A stretch of DNA of 64,000 nucleotides from Buddleja alternifolia (taxonomy: Eukaryota > Streptophyta > Magnoliopsida > Lamiales > Scrophulariaceae): positions 14,838,195-14,902,194 of the forward strand of contig CM033394.1 in assembly GCA_019426215.1 (NCBI GenBank). The letters run 5' to 3'. A program made the position numbers and the translations under genes. This document shows positions 24,354-35,161 of the stretch, one piece after another; position 1 is the stretch's first letter; each line of letters opens with the position of its first letter. Below the pieces are notes generated by a model. That model did no database searches. It had not been told where the DNA came from and saw only the letters and a list, made by a program, of their open reading frames with translations.

Positions 24354-25990
24354 AGGGTTTGTTTATTTGTGTTCTTCGGAGCCGTATTTTCATTTTCATT
24401 TTCATTCTTATTTGAAAATAAAAATATATAGTTTACATCATTCTCAACTAAAAATATACTTATTTTCATTTTCACTTTCACATTATCCAATAACAACATT
24501 TTACTTTATCAATTCGCAATCACATTTTTCTTTCTCTCACATCGTCTTCTAAAAATCTGTTTTTTAGGCAACAATTATGGTGTTATAATGCATTATAACA
24601 ATCAATGTGTAATTCTAACAATCACAGCAAAGAAACAAGAGGACACATTCAGCTCCAAATTGCTGCCACAAGAGCTCTTCTTGAAAACAGCTAATTCCAT
24701 GTGTAATTCTAACAATCAAAATGAATACAAGCCTAATAGAATGTTGTGGATACTGAAGTTCAAAGCATCAACAACAATAGAAATGAAGTAACCTAAACTT
24801 GTTCTGGTAAATGCAAGAAAGAATAAATTAAAGCAACAGGAATAGCAATTTTCTTACTGAACAAATAAATTCTTGTCCTGAAAAATTATGCAGCAATTAA
24901 TTAACTACATATTTCCACGAATTTATCTTCCGATGTAAGGATAGTGCACAATCGAGCAGAATCTAATAGCGGAAGCTCAAGTTACACGCACATACAGACA
25001 CATATACGTACAAATACCCAAAAAATACTAAATGAATAACAATCAAATGCGAAAAACATAATAGACAGAAGATAAGTATGGTCAAGAGGTGTTTGTACAA
25101 GTGCAAATTTCCTCCATTATAAAATCCCCCTTTTCTTCTTTCAGCCTCTTATGAAGATTCAATAAAAATATACCAACGTATGAATTACCTTCGTCGCCAC
25201 TGTTAATGGAGGTTGGAGGCGCCATTGTTTAGAGGAAAGGAAGAGGGTTTGGGTGGAGACTCTGTTCCGCCGCCGCTGTTAATGGAGGCTGGAGACACTG
25301 CTTTTCAGAGGAAAAGAAGAGGGTTTGGGTGAAGACTGTTTTGCCGCCGCCGCCGCGGTTCAGAGGAAATGAAGCGGGTTTGGGAAAGGAAGAGGAAAGG
25401 CTGGAGACTCCATTATTTGACAGTAATGGGAAGGAGGGGGGGGGGGGGGAATTGGGGTTTTAGCCGCTCGATTTTGGAGGAAAAGAAATTTAAAAAACTA
25501 AACTACGTCGTTTTGTCACGTTTTTAACTACACTGGGTGCATCGTAGGAAATAGTATTTTTATTACAATGTCTAAGGCGTAACAAAAACATAAAACTACG
25601 TAGTTTTGATGATTCTTTTGTTACGCCCCAATATTTGTAGTAATTATGTACCTTTTGGAACAACGTTTTCAGCGTAGCAAAAAGAGTCGTAACAAAAGGC
25701 CATTTTTCTTGTAGTGATGAAATAAAATACATAGTATTAACATTCATAGGCTTGTGCACATTTTAAGACTCATTTTAAATATTTTTAGTGCTTTTCTTGG
25801 GTCATATTTAATTATAAATATATTTAATCAACATAATATTATCTATTATTTTATCTATCCTATATACATAATTCATTACTTTTAACTAAATTAATCATTT
25901 CACACATTATCAAATCATCAATTTCAAACATTTTTCAGAAAAAAAATGACGATTGAAAATGAAATGAAAATACATTCAAACAGTGCCTAG
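24354..25990. mobile_element. MITE-like flanks with a CACTA-type insertion remnant
   Basis: Outer parts (24354-24560 and about 25880-25990) carry matching inverted CATTTTCATTTTCA-rich sequence and look like halves of one MITE. Between them lies different DNA ending at 25716 with the complement of CACTACAAGAAAAATGG, a CACTA transposon terminus. A matching left CACTA end was not found. Inside, 25204-25430 holds imperfect GC-richer repeats (GGAGGCTGGAGAC, AGAGGGTTTGGGTG). Read on the minus strand, part of it starts ATGGCGCCTCCAACC and runs 12 codons to a possible donor, perhaps a captured exon. Confidence 0.45.
25700..25716 (-). mobile_element. CACTA transposon terminus
   Basis: The minus strand reads CACTACAAGAAAAATGG from 25716 downward, the characteristic terminus of plant CACTA elements. 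Subterminal words such as AACTACGTAGTTTT and TTTGTTACG recur just inside. The element would extend leftward. Confidence 0.65.
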
Positions 25991-26330
25991 GAGCATGTTT
26001 GCAACTTTGCATGTGTTTTCAGTTTGCCTTTTTCATTTTTCATTTTCATTTGAAAATAAAAATACACTCATATTCATTTTCATTTTTATGTTCCCAACAA
26101 ATATCAATCATTTTTTACAAAATTACATGTCACTTCATTATCATTATTTTTAAATAACTTAATCATTTTACATATCATCAATCATCAATTTCAATTATTT
26201 TAATAAATACAAGCAAACATTCTTAATTTTTTCCCACACGAATATTTTCCATACATTTTAGAGAATAATGGGTTGAAAATGAAATGAAAACACATTCAAA
26301 CAAAATCTACGAGATTTTAATTTTAAGGAA
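25991..26330. mobile_element. Second MITE-like copy of the same AT-rich family
   Basis: It begins GAGCATGTTTGCAAC with CATTTTCATTTGAAAATAAAAA and ends with AATGAAATGAAAACACATTC, repeating the organisation of the flanks at 24354-24560 and 25880-25990. Ends are approximate and no TSD is resolved. Confidence 0.4.
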
Positions 26331-26514
26331 ATAGCGATATGATGATGAAAATATGTTCAGATGAGTTGTTTTAATAGAAAAAAATGTAATAATTAGGTGT
26401 GATGTGATATATATTTTTTTTAAAAGAAAAATTATTTTTTTGTGAGAAATTGGTATGGATGAGTTTTTGTTTTATTAGAAATTTAAACATATATAAGTTA
26501 AATTATTGATTTAG

Positions 26515-26730
26515 GCATTCAAGAAAATGCAAAATGGGTCTTATTTTACACCTTGCGTCATTTCTAGATATGTGATTATTTTGATGTATATCTTAAGATA
26601 TTAGTGGGCAAAATATTTTAATTGTTGGTTGAACTGTCTCATCATAAATACTTAAAAAAGAATTGATTTTCTTGAGAAAAATTTAATGAAATGTCAATAA
26701 AACCCTATTCCCAAGAAAAATTTGATTTTT
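26515..26730 (-). repeat. Dispersed repeat, copy 2 (inverted)
   Basis: In reverse complement it matches 13255-13490 over most of its length with scattered mismatches, including AATAATCACATATCTA and AATGACGCAAGG. Confidence 0.6.
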
Positions 26731-26900
26731 TTTTATGGAATATTGATTGTAGCATTTCTATAGGATACAATACATGTATCTAAATGATTAAGAAGTTTTT
26801 GTTCTCCCCTTTTTTTGGTAATTGAATATTGTTGTGTTTTCTATTCTCTTTCATATCGTCATATTCATGTCCATAAATTATAGTTCATGACTAAGGGGTG

Positions 26901-27498
26901 AGTTTTGTAATGCTTCCACATCGGAAAATGAAAGGAAACTGAACAGTGTATAAATAGAAGCCCAAAAACTCAAATGTAACAATGAATATTATTCTTGGGC
27001 CGTTGTTTAAATGTCCATCTCAAGGTTACACTCAGTGTGCCCAACGAGACTTCTCTGGTCAAACAAGCCATAAGCCAGGAGTGTGAAAAATGGTATCAGA
27101 GCCGCTTGCCAGTCGGAATATTGGGAGCTAAGTGCTACATGTTGCAGGACCACCTCTTGAGGCTGCGGTGCAAAGTGCTACGCGCATGGGAGCCACCTCT
27201 TGAGCCTGTGAGTGTCACTGCTAGAGTCCCAATGCCTGGTGATGGATCCCGGACAGTGTTACGTTGCGACAAGAATGTTGCTCCTCGAAAGAGAGGTGAT
27301 TGTAATGCTCCCACATCGGGAAAATGAAAGGAAATAAAAACAGTTTATATATAAAAAACCTGAGTACTCAAGTGTAACAATGAATATCCATTTTGGGTAA
27401 TGGTCTACATGTCCATCTCAAGGTTACATCCAGTGGGTCCAACAGGACTTCTCTCGTCTAACAGGCTCGTGAGTCCGGGGGTTACAACTTACAAGTTT
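26901..27498 (+). mobile_element. TRIM retrotransposon with 5-bp TSD
   Basis: A 588-bp element (26906-27493) has terminal direct repeats (26906 to about 27089, and 27301-27493), both starting TGTAATGCTYCCACATCGG. The primer site TGGTATCAGAGCC is at 27091-27103, and a purine-rich tract (GAAAGAGAGGTGAT) precedes the second repeat. The target-site duplication is AGTTT at 26901-26905 and 27494-27498. The interior of about 200 bp cannot encode a polymerase, so mobility depends on other elements. A TATA-like GTATAAATAG lies in the first repeat at about 26948. The LTRs have diverged clearly, so the insertion is older than the copia at 16280. Confidence 0.9.
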
Positions 27499-28550
27499 GA
27501 TCAATCTATTGTATAATTGATTATAGTAAAATAATTGATTATAGAAAAATTGATTCTCGTATAATTGATTTCACAAAAAATGATTATGCGTTTGGATTCA
27601 ACTTTTAATAATTGATTCCGAAAATGCAGATTCTAATAGAAATATAACAATGTTAAATATCCTTGATTGAAATGTTTGCATAAAGTAATATTACAATTAC
27701 GATCCTTATTAATCAAAACAAATCTTAAAGAAAAATATAGGCATACGACCTATAATTCATGGCATCATGAACCAGAAATGTTTGAGCAATATTCAAATGA
27801 GACAAATAGAATCCTCTTAATTATCATCAAACATAGTCCAATGCAGAAAATGATGATTCATTTGGAAAGGTAAGGACCCCGATTAAATGATGAACCCTAG
27901 ACCGTGTGTTATGCACAGGTCGCTCCTGAAATAGCGGGGATCAAAGTTCACTTTAATCTAATTGGAATCCATAAAATTTAAGTAAACTTGGATTTGGATG
28001 CATGATCTACATTCTGCTCTTATTGATTTTACCTTCTTTTTTTTTATATAAGTGTCAAATTTATATGTTTGCAGGTCTTGTAGATCCTATATTTAATCAA
28101 CAGGTATCGAGTATTTAGACGTATTACACACATGTCTTGTTATTTTTAAGTATTCTGTCAATACAAATAAATTTATGAGACGTGTTTACATTCAACCGCT
28201 AAACACATCCATCAAATGTAGCATTGAGTAAACTATGTAGTAATTGAAAAATTCTAGCTCGCTCCAAGTTCGTTCATATCTAAGTATATTTCAGAAAACG
28301 AGTGATCAATCATATGATAAATATAATTTAATTCTCTCGTGAAATACGGTTAGTGTGGCTAAGGCAGGATTGAGCTAAACTTTTCGGTATTGCAATACTA
28401 TAATGAAGAGTTAAAGTTGGGTAATTGACAGCTTTTAGGCGTGCATTAATTGCCTTTAGTCTAGGATCTTGTACCTAATTTTATATTATTTGGCATATTT
28501 GATGCTTTCAGCATTTAGCAAGAAAAGGAAGGACGGATTTGTAAATTCAA
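27499..28550. other. Intergenic DNA upstream of the ACS-like gene
   Basis: No gene, RNA gene or clear repeat is visible. The last few hundred bases would include the distal promoter of the gene starting at 28862. Confidence 0.4.
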
Positions 28551-28861
28551 ACGCCTCTTTGGAAAATGAAATGAAATGAAATTACAAAATTAAAACCCCC
28601 TAGAAGCAAAACTAACCGCGCAGAATTCATCAAACAAAACAAGAAACACCCATTTTATATCGCCAATTTTTGTGCTGTTTTCCACTATATTTTCTCCTCA
28701 TTTTTCACATATATATTATATTCATTCATAAACTGATAGAAAGGAAGAAAAAATAAATATCACCCACCATTCTTCTCCTTCACTCACTCACAGACACTCA
28801 AGAAAATAATCGAATTCTGAAGCTTCGTACACTCCGTCACTGTCCTCAGCATGATGTCACG
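28551..28861 (+). promoter_or_regulatory. Promoter and 5' UTR of the ACS-like gene, with an overlapping uORF
   Basis: A TATA-like TATATATTATATTC (about 28710-28725) is followed by a pyrimidine-rich leader with CACTCACTCACAG. At 28851 a four-codon upstream ORF (ATG ATG TCA CGA TGA) ends at 28865, so its stop overlaps the main start ATG at 28862 (ATGA). Such an overlap can limit initiation at the main start or allow reinitiation. Transcription start is not determined. Confidence 0.5.
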
Positions 28862-29340
28862 ATGAAAAAGACCAAAAACTCCTCCTCCTCCACCACTGGC
28901 GGCAGCGGAGCGGCGGCGGCGATGAGGGTAATAGTGCCCTTACAAGGAGTTGTGCAAGGCCGCGGCGGCCTTTTCTTAGGGTCAGTTATACCCTGTGCTC
29001 TCTTCTACTTTCTCCAGCTATACCTTAAAAGCCGCGGCGGCGGCGGTCGAACCCCGCCGTCTCCTCCGCCGGAAACGGATACCCTTTCGCCGGAATATTC
29101 TTCTCCGTCAACTTCTTTTTCTGGGCTGCAGAGGGTGCACTCGAGGTCGCTGCTTTCTCCGAGGGGGTCCAGTGCGCCGGCCCACGTGTCATCTAGAGCT
29201 AATGATATCGTGAAACAAAGTGATAGGCCTTATTATTCGGGTCTGAAGCGGGTCGAGGAAGACCCGTTTGATGAGGCGGAGAATCCGGATGGCGTTATTC
29301 AGCTTGGGTTGGCCGAGAACAGGGTGGGTTTTTGTTGAAT

Positions 29341-29398
<58 letters not shown>

Positions 29399-32300
29399 CG
29401 AGTTTTGACTGACTACTTGTGTTTGGTATGTTTATATCTTATTTATTGTCAAATTTATACCATTTTGTTGTGAGAGTTGATAATTTGGATAAGTTGAATA
29501 TTGATGTGGTTTGGCATATTCCCTTGCATGCATTGTTAAAAGAGAAATTGAATCTTGTTTGAGCTTTTTATTAAAAGTTACACTGATGTTCTTTTGAATA
29601 GCTGTGTTTTTGTATTGATAGATTAGATTCTTATGAATGAGAAGCCCTTAAATTATTGTAAGTTTTGTAAGTGTGGCAGTGATATCAAGGAGAATTCTTA
29701 ATCCAACAATGACTTTATCATTAATTTGCGCTACATGATATATTACGTCGAGCAAAACTTCAAATAATGCATTCAATTGGATATGCAAAAGTAGTATATT
29801 TTTCACTGAATTGGCTACTTGTACATTCTTATGCTTATTTGTGTTCTGAATGCTTCTCGAAGACGACAATTAGTTAGGGACGTGTGTGCCCATGAGTGTT
29901 GTTTGTGTAAAGGCATGTAAGTGAGATGGGTTGATGAAAGTAATCGCTCTTTAAGTTTGATGAGAGAACTTGTGTTGTTTGGTTATATTTTCATCAATTT
30001 GAGCTCTTTTTAGTTGACAATATGTGTTGTTTGGTTTTTATGTAAATGTAGTTGTTGGTGGATTTGGTTCAAGAATGGCTTGAGGATCATGCTAAGGAAT
30101 CAATAATGGGCCGAGAATTGAGCATAAGTGGGATCACTACTTACCAGCCATTTGATGGGTTGATGGACTTGAAAATAGTAAGTGTTTCTACGTTTTTATT
30201 TCTAATTCACCTATCATTTGCATCTCAGAATCAAATGCCAATGTGGAAAGGTGTTGCTTTTGGCACTTACATCAATTTTTGAGGACTCATAGGTCCAGTT
30301 ATATGTTGATAACTTATTTTACCTCTGTAGCCTATTAAGTCAAAAAGACACCCCTGCCGATGATGCGTATGTGATTCATCTCTATGCAGAGACCGAGCCG
30401 TGTATCATTGTTGTCAGTCAGTGCTATAAACTTTATAAGTGCTAGAAACTTTGGCTTTCCTTATTGGCCTATAGAATAAACGCTTTTGTACATTATGTAA
30501 ACTTAATTCATTGCACTAGTAAGTTCAAGTATTTTTCTTATTGGTATCAAAATATACGCTTGACTTGTGTAAACTACTTCTTGTGAATGATGGCATGGTA
30601 CTATTTAGGAATCAGTCATCAATTGTTATGACTTCTTCCATTCAATGGTGCATTTCAGAACTATGATGAATTGTATTATCTTCCAAATCCTTTTCTACTT
30701 AAAAAGTGGATTAGATCTTTATCACAAGTAATTAAATGCCAATTGCTTTTTTCATGGTAATGGAAGCCATCATTTAAAATGTATACAATTGTCTTCTCCC
30801 TTTTCATCACAATACTCCTGTATGTCTCATGTATAAATTATTCAAAATACAGGCTGTAGCAGGGTTCATGTCCCAAGTCATGGAGAGACCAATATTTTTC
30901 AACCCGTCTCAAATAGTACTAACAGCTGGTGCAACCCCTGCCATTGAGATCCTTGTCTTCTCCCTGGCCGATCCAGGAAATGCATTTCTTGTACCATCAC
31001 CATACTGTCCTGAGTAAGTTCTTTCCTTTTCTGTGGTATGATGAATTTACAGTCTTTTTGTAATAGATTTTGATGAAGAAAAGAAAAGAACAAGTTAGGA
31101 AACGTTATTTTGCTCGTCTGGTTGTTGGGGAAAATAGAAAACTACCGATGAGATTCATTTTCCTCACAAAAGGTGAAGAAAACTGAAAAAAAAAAAATAT
31201 AGTAAGAGGAAATGAGGGAAAACTACAAATTTGTCCCATAGGATATGATCTATTGCAATTTTAGTCTCATTGTCTCTAAAGTTGCAAAATAGTCCGATCT
31301 GATTCTTTGTTTTTTTTTTTGCAATTTTGGCCCTACCCATTAAAAAGCGGATGGAAACTGTTAGATTAGGTACTTATCATGTGCAAGGCACGTGACTAAA
31401 CTAAGGTTCCCGACTTCCCGTCCATTTTTTACGGTTGGAACTAAAACTAAAACTGCAAAGAAATACATCGGACCAATTTCGCAAGTTTGTAAACAATGAG
31501 ACCAAAATTGCTAGTGGAGTTATGGGACTAATGCTGCAATTTTCCCTTTTATTTGCTCTTATCTCAAGATACAACACAACCATCATCTCCCTTTTCCTTA
31601 TACAACCGAACAGGCTTAAGTCATATCTTTCTTTGATTTTGTTTTCCTCTGACCTAACATTTTCCTTTCCTTACCAAAAATCCTTGAACCAAATAGAACC
31701 TTAGGGCAATTCATTTACTTAGTAAACTAAAGACACTAATGTGATCACTACAATTTGCAGCCTTGACAGGGATGTCAAATGGCGAACTGGGGTGGAGATC
31801 ATACCAGTTCCATGTCGTAGTGCGGATAACTTCAATTTAAGTATTACTTCACTTGATCGAGCATTCAACCAAGCCAAGAAACGTGGCCTTAAGGTTCGTG
31901 GGATAATAATATCAAACCCTTCAAACCCTGTTGGCGTTATATACAACCGCGAAACACTTTACACCCTCATGGACTTTGCTATTGAGAAAAATATTCATAT
32001 TATCTCCAATGAACTATTACTTGGATCGACCCACGGGAACGAAGAGTTTGTAAGCATGGCAGAAATCATAGATACTGAAGATTTTGACAAAAACCGAGTT
32101 CATATAGTTTATGGCCTGTCAAATGACTTTTCTCTCTCCGGGTTCAAAACCGGTGTCATCTATACCTACAATGAGAGTATTATCACCGCTTCGAAGAAAC
32201 TAGCAAGATTTTCATCCGTTTCTGGCCCCACCCAGCGTTTGCTTAGCTCTATGCTTTCAGATACAAAATTTATTCAGAAAAGTATCGAATTGAGTAAGGA

Positions 32301-32601
32301 AAGGCTTCAAAGGATGTACATTAAGTTTGTAAATGGGTTAAAGCAATTGGGAATTGAGTGTATGAAGACTTCCGGAGGGTTCTATTGCTGGGCAGATATG
32401 AGCAAGTTAATACGCTCTTACAGTGAAAAGGGAGAGATAGAGCTATGGGATAAGATGTTGAGCTTGGCTAAAATCAATGCCCTTCCTGGTTCTTCTTGTC
32501 ATTGTATTGAGCCTGGTTGGTTCGGTTTATGTTTTACTACGTTAAGTGAAAAGGATATTCCTTTAATTATTCGACGCATTCAAAAAGCTTCCGAAAGTTA
32601 G
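28862..32601 (+). CDS. ACS10/ACS12-type aminotransferase-like protein, probable pseudoenzyme (4 exons, 529 aa)
   Basis: Exons: 28862-29323, 30052-30177, 30853-31013, 31761-32601, all with GT-AG introns and consistent phases (0, 0, 2). The N-terminus has a low-complexity start, then [16 protein letters not shown] and a hydrophobic segment [16 protein letters not shown] (about 40-55). The PLP fold type I domain follows, with [40 protein letters not shown] and SNPSNPVG retained. This matches the ACS10/ACS12 branch, known as aminotransferases rather than ACC synthases. However, the PLP lysine motif (SLSKDxxxPGFRxG in ACS) reads [14 protein letters not shown], so Lys is Asn. The DEIY cofactor motif reads NELL, losing Asp and Tyr. 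The substrate-binding GWFR reads GWFG, and the phosphate Arg is Lys. An aminotransferase needs that Lys, so catalysis is unlikely. It could be a non-catalytic paralogue under selection or an early pseudogene; no stop or frameshift is present. Confidence 0.9.
29341..29395. repeat. (TA)n microsatellite in intron 1 of the ACS-like gene
   Basis: About 50 bp of alternating TA, starting 18 bp after the exon 1 donor at 29323/29324. Likely length-polymorphic. Confidence 0.95.
31216..31546. mobile_element. MITE in intron 3 of the ACS-like gene
   Basis: The left end GGGAAAACTACAAATTTGTC pairs imperfectly with the reverse complement of the right end (GGGAAAATTGCAGCATTAGTC). Pairing continues inward (AATTTTAGTCTCATTG against AATTTTGGTCTCATTG). 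It is about 331 bp, non-coding, and lies wholly within the intron 31014-31760. TSD not resolved. Confidence 0.7.
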
Positions 32602-33040
32602 ATTCTTACTGATTCATTGGCATTTCAAACTAAAGCTATGGATTATAGATATAATTATGTTGGACTGAGCTCTCGTAAGTTTCTTGGACGTGAGCAGGCT
32701 TTGAGGTTGGAAAAAGTGAAGCAAAAGATCATTGAAATGGAATTTTCTTGCTTCAGAACGGGTCACGGGTTTTGACCAGATGCAACTAATCATATGACAA
32801 GTGTAATTCAGATTGGCCTAACTCGGAGAATGGATATGGCAAAAGCTTCTTTGTTTCCTTTGTATTCCACTTTTGGTTACCATATTTGTGAAGTTTAGAT
32901 GCCTCAGACTCTGTGATCATTGTAGATAGGCATTTAGTTATGATGCAAATTGGAGTCGGTCCTTGGGGAAAGTGTGTTCATTCATTTTGTGCAGAATTAT
33001 ACATATGATATATTATATTATAATGTTCTTCATTTTTCTT
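32602..33040 (+). other. 3' UTR and downstream flank of the ACS-like gene
   Basis: The sequence after the stop codon is unlike the flanking repeats and plausibly transcribed. AT-rich motifs near 33000-33035 could serve polyadenylation, but no site can be fixed. Confidence 0.35.
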
Positions 33041-33450
33041 TTTTATGAGAACAATTCATTATATCGTTCAATACAAGACATCAAAGGTTAACCAAAAGCG
33101 AAATAAAACTCTATGTAAGGCATACTGCATCTATTTAAAGGAGGTTATTTCTGTTAAAGTAAACCATTATCCACGGTTCTATTAGAATTAAACTCAACAT
33201 GTTATGTTAGTTTTACAGTCTAATTTGCAAATTGAAGGATGCGTTATTGACCATACACGAAAAGCCAAAAAGGTCGTCAGTTTAACCTGAGTTAATTATA
33301 ATGTTGAGCAAATATTTTAAGGGTAATTTTAAGAGTAAATCATAGGAACCATATATAAACAAATTTTTTTTTTTGGTAAATAAAAGAGGGTACCAATAGT
33401 GGCAATAGTCCTTTGTTACGTTGTATTCAAACTCTAGTATTCATTTCACG

Positions 33451-33580
33451 AACATATCATACCAAATTAAACAATCAACTTAAGCATTGACCACATTCAC
33501 ATAACACCACCAGAGAACATATCATACCAAATTAAACAATCAACTTAAGCATTGACCACATTCACATAACACCACCAGAG
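33451..33580. repeat. Perfect 65-bp tandem duplication
   Basis: The unit 33451-33515 (AACATATCATACCAAATTAA...) is repeated at 33516-33580 with no difference that I can see. Confidence 0.9.
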
Positions 33581-33695
33581 ATCGAGTATAATCCACAAAA
33601 ATCAGCAGTGATCCCCACAAGTTGAAGAGCACACAGCTAGACAAATTTTTGTAACAAATGCAATAAGGAACTGAACTCGTGACCTTGAACTTACT

Positions 33696-34402
33696 AAATC
33701 ATTTGAGAGTAAGCTTAGAACCACTCGACTCTGCTGTGAAAGAAGAACTCTGGTCAGCAGGCAAAGCCATGTGGTAGACCAATAAACTATTCAGTAAGGT
33801 GGGATTACGGATATAATCCAAATGACTTGAGTTGTTAAATTGGAGCAAATTAGCCCTTTTAGCACAAAAGGATGAGTATAACATTTGAACAGAAAAGTTC
33901 ACTTCTTTTCGACAGGGTACAAAATATGTGATAAATCATTTGAGAGTAAGCTTAGAACCACTGGACTCTGCTGTGAAAGAACTCTAGTTAGCAGGCAAAG
34001 CCATGTGGTAGACCAGTAAACTATTCAGTAAGGTGGGATTATGGATATAATCCAAATGACTTGAGTTATTAAATTGGAGCAAATTAGCCCTTTTAGCACA
34101 AAAGGATGAGTATAACATTTGAACAGAAAAGTTCACTTCTTTTCGACAGGGTACAGAATATGTGATAAATCATTTGAGAGTAAGCTTAGAACTACTGGAC
34201 TCTGCTGTGAAAGAACTCTAGTTAGCAGGCAAAGCCATGTGGTAGACCAGTAAACTATTCAGTAAGGTGGGATTACGGATATAATCCAAATGACTTGAGT
34301 TATTAAATTGGAGCAAATTAGTCCCTTTTAGCACATAAGGATGAGTATAACATTTGAACTGAAAAATTCACTTCTTTTCGACAAGAGTACAGAATATGTG
34401 AT
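33696..34402. repeat. Three tandem copies of an about 235-bp unit
   Basis: Copies start with AAATCATTTGAGAGTAAGCT at 33696, 33933 and 34167. They share GTTAGCAGGCAAAGCCATG-like and GGATATAATCCAAATGACTT blocks with few changes. Copies 2 and 3 share changes against copy 1 (a 3-bp deletion in AAAGAAGAACTC giving AAAGAACTC, and TTAGCAGG for TCAGCAGG), so they arose from a later duplication. Short ORFs here are within-repeat artefacts. Confidence 0.9.
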
Positions 34403-35161
34403 ACGTTCCATACCCTGCAAAAAAAAAAATGAAAAATAATATTATTCAACAGACTATTTCTTAAACAAGGGAGTAACTATATCTTGATAGAATTTCAGAA
34501 AACAAGTGGAGTCCGAAACATTTTAAACAACAGAAATAACTTAATTGTCATATCATTTAGATTATATTTTTTTTTTGGTAAATAACATTTTAGATTATAA
34601 AGAACTATTAAAAGTTAGTTTGAATTGACACAAGTGGAGACTGTGGAGTTACGACTGAAAGACGAACCAAACTACTCAATACTCAACTCGAGATCGTTTG
34701 GTAAAAGCTCATTTGAGCTCAGTTCATCAACATATCAAACCAATCTTGAACAATCTTTTATATGTTCGATAAGTTTGAAACTCGACTTGATTAGTGAAAA
34801 ACGATAAAATATGTGCAAAAAACCAAGTTAATCAAACTCAATTTCTGTTAGGCTCGATTAAAGCTCGATTCAATTAACATTCAAATTAAGTTCAAACACA
34901 AATTGTGAAGCTCAACAATTATTCAAACAAGCTTGAACAACTTGTTCGACTCGATTCGTTTGCAAACCTACGTGGGGCTATGAGCAGTGAAATAAGCCAG
35001 TGAGGGTCATACGAAGAATACAAGTCCAATATGTTTTACATGGTGGTGTGTCAATATTCCTCAAAAATTACTAACACGTATATTGAAAATATCGTAATAT
35101 TTTGATTAAAAGGAAACATAATAGTCTAACATTAGTATAGTAACTTATATTTATATAGACA
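34403..35161. other. Spacer, possible MITE-like GAGCTC/TCGA-rich sequence
   Basis: The part at 34650-34970 has many inverted short words such as CTCGATTC, GAACAA and AGCTTGAACAA, and may be an old DNA-transposon derivative. No termini could be defined and no gene is seen. Confidence 0.3.

Noticed and set aside
24020..24499. 159-codon minus-strand ORF
   Set aside because: Low-complexity Phe/Ile/Asn/His-rich translation of AT-rich MITE sequence.
26995..27327. 110-codon plus-strand ORF
   Set aside because: It crosses the primer site and interior of the TRIM into its second LTR, so it is chance coding.
33696..34402. CRISPR-like array
   Set aside because: The units are long adjacent 235-bp tandem repeats without spacers, in plant nuclear DNA.
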